Shown: one piece after another, positions 5,638-10,043 of the stretch
Layout of the letters: each line of letters starts with the position of its first letter
How positions within the stretch are numbered: the first letter of the stretch is position 1
NCBI GenBank assembly: GCA_015487365.1
Contig: WFPT01000093.1
Coordinates: 1 to 10,043, forward strand
DNA from: Aquificaceae bacterium
Lineage (GTDB): Bacteria; Aquificota; Aquificia; Aquificales; Aquificaceae
Direction: 5' to 3'
DNA length: 10,043 bases
Program-made: the position numbers and the translations under genes
The notes under the pieces: model-generated
Databases searched by the model: none
Seen by the model: the letters and a program-made list of their open reading frames with translations, nothing else
Told to the model about the DNA's origin: nothing

Positions 5638-6097
5638 TTGAGAGGAATTCAAACTCCCTGTTTTCCTCCTTCTCTTCCTTTTCGTAGCAGTCTGGTATCT
5701 TTGAAGCTTCCTCAACCCTCCCCTGCTTCATCAGGTAATCCTTTATGGCCACATGCAAGGTTTCAAGGCCCAAGTTGGTGCAGTGTATCTTCTGAGGGGG
5801 TAATCCTCCAAGCTCTTCAAATATGTCCTTGTAGGTCAGTTTTAGGGCATAGCTTATGGGCTTTCCCTTTACCATCTCCGTGAGCATAGAAGAGACCGCT
5901 ATTGCGGAGCCACAGCCAAAGGTCTTAAACCTAACGTCCTCTATTACGTCGTTTTCAGGATTTACCTTTATGGTAAAGAGCATAGCGTCCCCACAGGCTG
6001 GATTACCGCACTGTCCTACACCGTTGGCATCCTCTAAAACTCCCACGTTCCTTGGATGCAAGAAGTGGTCTAAAACCTTCTCGTTGTATTCAAACAT
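5630..6097 (-). CDS. iscU: Fe-S cluster assembly scaffold IscU
   Basis: IscU takes sulfur from a cysteine desulfurase and iron to build [2Fe-2S] clusters in the cytoplasm. The 155 residues show Cys35 in GNPACGD with the conserved Asp37, Cys62 in FGCGSA, and His105-Cys106 in KIHCTNLG: the complete ligand set. Cys30 is an additional cysteine. The tail after about residue 126 is an extra, acidic extension ending in REFEFLSNV, with Cys137 in IPDCYE. From memory the whole protein is very close to Aquifex aeolicus IscU, including the tail. The start is ATG 6097, because AAAGGAGGT lies seven bases upstream; the GTG at 6106 overlaps that Shine-Dalgarno. It is the first gene of its run and has its own 78-base upstream gap. 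No cysteine desulfurase gene is adjacent. Confidence 0.95.
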   Translation of the reverse strand: MFEYNEKVLDHFLHPRNVGVLEDANGVGQCGNPACGDAMLFTIKVNPENDVIEDVRFKTFGCGSAIAVSSMLTEMVKGKPISYALKLTYKDIFEELGGLPPQKIHCTNLGLETLHVAIKDYLMKQGRVEEASKIPDCYEKEEKEENREFEFLSNV

Positions 6098-6104
6098 CTC
6101 TCCC

Positions 6105-6113
6105 ACCTCCTTT
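6105..6113 (-). promoter_or_regulatory. Strong Shine-Dalgarno that fixes the iscU start
   Basis: AAAGGAGGT on the - strand is a near-perfect anti-16S match, seven bases ahead of the ATG at 6097. The alternative GTG at 6106-6104 falls within or directly at the end of this site and so cannot be the main start. Confidence 0.85.
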
Positions 6114-6132
6114 GAATTTTTTCTATGAAACT

Positions 6133-6138
6133 AATTTA
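6133..6138 (-). promoter_or_regulatory. Possible -10 element of the iscU operon
   Basis: The 78 bases between feoB and iscU contain TAAATT on the - strand (6138-6133). The same hexamer lies ahead of other unit-starting genes here. It would give a leader of roughly 25-30 bases that includes the Shine-Dalgarno. No clear -35 and no IscR-type palindrome were seen, and feoB has no convincing terminator, so readthrough from feoAB is possible. Confidence 0.3.
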
Positions 6139-6175
6139 ATCCCCTTTAAAACTTAGACCATAAGCAAAATCAGGT

Positions 6176-7963
6176 TTAGGGGATGAGGTTGTAGTAGGTA
6201 AAGGAAACCCCGTAGCCTAAGATGAAGGAGTAGAGGAAGAAGAGGAGGGAGACCTTCCAGCCCAAAAGCTTTGCCATTGTCGTAATGGTGGCAAGGCAGG
6301 AGGTGTAAAGGAGTATAAAGAGCATAAAGGAGAGGGCCTTCTTAGGACTGAGGGCCTTTCTAACCTCCTTGGTTATAGAACTTTCAAGGGGGGCTTTAAA
6401 GCTCACAAGGTTAAAGGCCATACCTTTTAGGGTATTTATAAGCTCATCCTTCAAGCCCCTGGGCTTAGGCCTCTCACCCTGTGAAAAGAGGACTCCAAGG
6501 GTCCCAGGGATTGTCTCTCTGGTGAGGAGGGCGGGAATTAGGGCGGTGGTTATTCTCCAATCGTCAAGGCCGATAGGCTCAAAGAGGAAGGTAAGACCCT
6601 CACCGAGCCTCCTGAGCAAAGAATCCTCAACCCTGCCGTTAGGTATTTCCATAAGGGAGTAGAGGATTAGGGAAATTAGGAATATAACGCTTCCTGCAAA
6701 CTTTAAGAAGTTTTTGGTGTGGTATAAAGAGAGCCTTAAAGAGAGTTTTAGGTCCGGTATTCGGTAGGGGGGGATTTCCATAAAGAAGGGTTCAAGCTTT
6801 CCCTTCCAGATTTTATTCAGTAAAAAGCCCGTAAGGAGGGCGAAGCCTATTCCTAAAAGGTATAAAGAGGTTAAAACTATTTCGGGCCTTTCAAAGAAGA
6901 GGACCGATAAAGAAGAAAAGACTACGAACCTTGCGGAGCAACTTACAAAGGGTATCATTAAAACGGTTATTAGCCTTTCCCTCTTACCTCCAACGATTTT
7001 GGCGCTCAGGATTGCGGGAACGTTACAGCCAAAGGCAAGGAGCATGGGTAAAACGGAGCTACCGTGAATACCCAGGCGGTGCATAAAGCTGTCAAAGAGG
7101 TATGCCAACCTCGGTATAATTCCAGACATTTCTAACAGGGAGATGAAAAGGGTGGTTAAAAATATTATGGGGATAAAGCTGAGGGCAAAGCCTACTCCCG
7201 ACAGGATAGCCCTGAGGAATCCCCAGTTGGTGTAGTAGGTTAGGTAGTCCGTAAAGAGCCAGCTTAAAAAGTCTATGAGGGGGGTAGAAAGGGCCACTAT
7301 GATTTTAAAGGATAGGAGGAGTAAGAGGGTAAAGGAAAAAAGACCTAAGAAGGGATTTAGGAATACCCTGTCCAGAGCCTCCCCTTCCAAATTTCTTTCC
7401 TCTTTAACCACTTCCCTGTAAATTCTTTCAACGAATCTAAACTTATTTTCCTCGCCTTCAAGGTTAAAGAACCTCCCCCTCCTCGGAGGTTTCAGTATAA
7501 GGTTTAGAAGCTCTTTTAAATTATAGCCCGTCCTACCACTGACCTTTAAAACGGGAAGGCCTAAGATTTCTGAAAGTAGCCTGTCGTTTATTTTAATTCC
7601 CCTACTTTTAGCAACGTCAATCATATTTAGGACCAAAACTATGGGCTTTTTCAGATAAAGGAGCTGGGTGGTTAAATAAAGGTCCCTTTCCAGCTGGGTA
7701 GAGTCTAAAACATTTACTATCAGGTCGTATTCACCCGAATTTAAAAATTCCCTACAAACCCTTTCCGCCTCTCCCTCACCTTCTAAGGAATATACTCCCG
7801 GTAAGTCTATTAGCTTTAATTCCTTTCCGTTAAGCTTTAAAGAAGCTTCAAGTCTTTCCAAGGTAGTCCCAGCCCAGTTTCCCACCTTTAAGTTTCCACC
7901 CGAGAGTTTGTTTATAAGGGTAGTCTTACCCACATTAGGGTTACCTACAAAGACCACCTTCAT
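6176..7963 (-). CDS. feoB: Ferrous iron transporter FeoB
   Basis: FeoB is the inner-membrane Fe(II) importer with a cytosolic G domain. In 595 residues the G domain is complete: GNPNVGKTT (7-15), the G2 Thr34 in WAGTTLE, DLPG (53-56), NMID (113-116) and VSGRTG (141-146). The membrane part begins near residue 204 and has many hydrophobic segments. The conserved transport cores FGCNVPAIL (Cys313) and PFVSCSAR (Cys342) are present. Near the end, LLYTSCLATI (Cys555) has Ser where a Pro is common. It is shorter than E. coli FeoB (773) but intact. The ATG overlaps the feoA stop as ATGA, so the two are coupled. No feoC is seen. The Fe-S assembly run starts 79 bases downstream, suggesting linked iron uptake and use. 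Confidence 0.97.
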   Translation of the reverse strand: MKVVFVGNPNVGKTTLINKLSGGNLKVGNWAGTTLERLEASLKLNGKELKLIDLPGVYSLEGEGEAERVCREFLNSGEYDLIVNVLDSTQLERDLYLTTQLLYLKKPIVLVLNMIDVAKSRGIKINDRLLSEILGLPVLKVSGRTGYNLKELLNLILKPPRRGRFFNLEGEENKFRFVERIYREVVKEERNLEGEALDRVFLNPFLGLFSFTLLLLLSFKIIVALSTPLIDFLSWLFTDYLTYYTNWGFLRAILSGVGFALSFIPIIFLTTLFISLLEMSGIIPRLAYLFDSFMHRLGIHGSSVLPMLLAFGCNVPAILSAKIVGGKRERLITVLMIPFVSCSARFVVFSSLSVLFFERPEIVLTSLYLLGIGFALLTGFLLNKIWKGKLEPFFMEIPPYRIPDLKLSLRLSLYHTKNFLKFAGSVIFLISLILYSLMEIPNGRVEDSLLRRLGEGLTFLFEPIGLDDWRITTALIPALLTRETIPGTLGVLFSQGERPKPRGLKDELINTLKGMAFNLVSFKAPLESSITKEVRKALSPKKALSFMLFILLYTSCLATITTMAKLLGWKVSLLFFLYSFILGYGVSFTYYNLIP

Positions 7964-8166
7964 CTTTTAACCTTTATCAGTTTTGCCAACCTAACGTCTA
8001 TGGCATACTTTCCCCTCCCAACCCTTATAAGTAGGTTCCTACCAAGCCTCTGCAACACAACAACCCTCTTCCCTTCCCTGAGCCCCAAGGCTTTAAACCT
8101 TTTCAAGGTAGGCTCAACCTTTACTACCCTTAGCTCCTCACCTAACTCCGCCTCCTTTAAGGTCAT
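7960..8166 (-). CDS. feoA: FeoA, SH3-like partner of FeoB
   Basis: FeoA is a small cytosolic SH3-fold protein needed for FeoB activity. The 68 residues follow the family pattern: an opening 'LKEAELGEELRVVKV' (3-17), then KRFKALGLREGKRVVVLQR (22-40), a strand LLIRVGRGKYAIDV (45-58), and a final LAKLIKV. The length is slightly under the usual 75. The ATG (8166-8164) has AAGGAG directly against it with no spacer, so Shine-Dalgarno use is doubtful. TAAATT ends 12 bases upstream, giving a very short leader. It shares a divergent promoter region with guaB and is followed by feoB with an ATGA overlap. Confidence 0.92.
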   Translation of the reverse strand: MTLKEAELGEELRVVKVEPTLKRFKALGLREGKRVVVLQRLGRNLLIRVGRGKYAIDVRLAKLIKVKR

Positions 8167-8178
8167 CTCCTTAGATGT

Positions 8179-8194
8179 AATTTATCCAAGGATA
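8179..8194 (-). promoter_or_regulatory. feoA -10-like element overlapped by a short palindrome
   Basis: TAAATT (8184-8179, - strand) is the candidate -10 of feoAB. It abuts TATCC-AA-GGATA (8183-8194), a 5-base inverted repeat with a 2-base centre. A metal-dependent repressor site would be expected here, but the sequence is not a recognisable Fur or DtxR box. The palindrome may be chance. Confidence 0.3.
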
Positions 8195-8234
8195 GCTGAA
8201 ATTTTAAAACCTCCGTCATAGACCGATTGGGGCT

Positions 8235-8240
8235 TAAATT
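8235..8240 (+). promoter_or_regulatory. Candidate -10 element of guaB
   Basis: TAAATT is followed by seven bases and then the guaB ATG, spacing that fits a leaderless transcript starting at the A of ATG. No Shine-Dalgarno lies ahead of the ATG, and no good -35 was found. There is no space for a purine riboswitch in the 81-base divergent region. Confidence 0.4.
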
Positions 8241-8244
8241 TTAA

Positions 8245-10043
<1,799 letters not shown>

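Noticed and set aside
5638..5715. 26-residue basic N-terminal extension of the ThiI-like protein from a TTG at 5715
   Set aside because: It overlaps the iscU coding end, is an out-of-frame mirror of the Glu-rich tail, and the ATG at 5637 gives the normal family N-terminus.
6098..6106. GTG start of iscU three codons upstream
   Set aside because: The GTG overlaps the strong Shine-Dalgarno, which is correctly spaced for the ATG at 6097.
6148..6175. CTTA/TAAG hairpin followed by TTTT after feoB
   Set aside because: Only four base pairs and a short T-run; too weak to call a terminator.
6369..6662. 97-residue + strand open frame inside feoB
   Set aside because: It is fully antisense to conserved FeoB sequence, with no ribosome binding site or family resemblance.

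Overview
The window looks like chromosomal DNA from a thermophilic bacterium, most likely Aquificota and probably Aquificaceae. The encoded proteins are rich in Lys and Glu, Arg is mostly AGG/AGA, and genes are packed with many short overlaps. The IscU here also closely resembles, from memory, the Aquifex aeolicus IscU, including its unusual acidic C-terminal tail. No alignment was run, so genus is not claimed. No mobile element, CRISPR array, rRNA, phage gene or intein was seen, and no gene-free stretch exceeds about 100 bases.

A divergent promoter region at 8167-8247 splits the window. To its right, on the + strand, lie guaB (IMP dehydrogenase) and the start of a DUF72 gene that runs off the edge. 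Everything to its left is on the - strand except one tRNA. Reading leftwards: feoA-feoB (ferrous iron uptake); then iscU, a ThiI-like PP-loop ATPase with a predicted NFACT-R-type C-terminal domain, tusA, a small DUF1858-like gene, a NifU C-terminal-domain gene and class II aldolase (fba); then DUF465 and UPF0114/YqhA genes; then dnaB, engB and the start of a membrane-anchored unknown. tRNA-Thr(CGU) is on the + strand between fba and the DUF465 gene, and its 3' end overlaps the fba stop codon.

The most interesting part is 3034-6097. Six genes follow each other with overlaps or a 2-base gap. Five of them look like an iron-sulfur and sulfur-transfer set: IscU scaffold, tRNA-thiolation-like ATPase, TusA sulfur carrier, unknown DUF1858-like protein, NifU-type Fe-S carrier. 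Fructose-bisphosphate aldolase ends the series. No cysteine desulfurase is in the window, so the sulfur donor must be encoded elsewhere. With feoAB just upstream, iron import, cluster building and sulfur delivery sit together. The individual families are known; the less described parts are the small DUF1858-like protein and the presence of aldolase in the unit.

A second theme is translation initiation. Genes that open transcription units (dnaB, DUF465, guaB) have no Shine-Dalgarno sequence and carry a TAAATT hexamer 5-8 bases before the start codon, which suggests leaderless mRNAs. iscU, tusA and the NifU-type gene have strong Shine-Dalgarno sequences.
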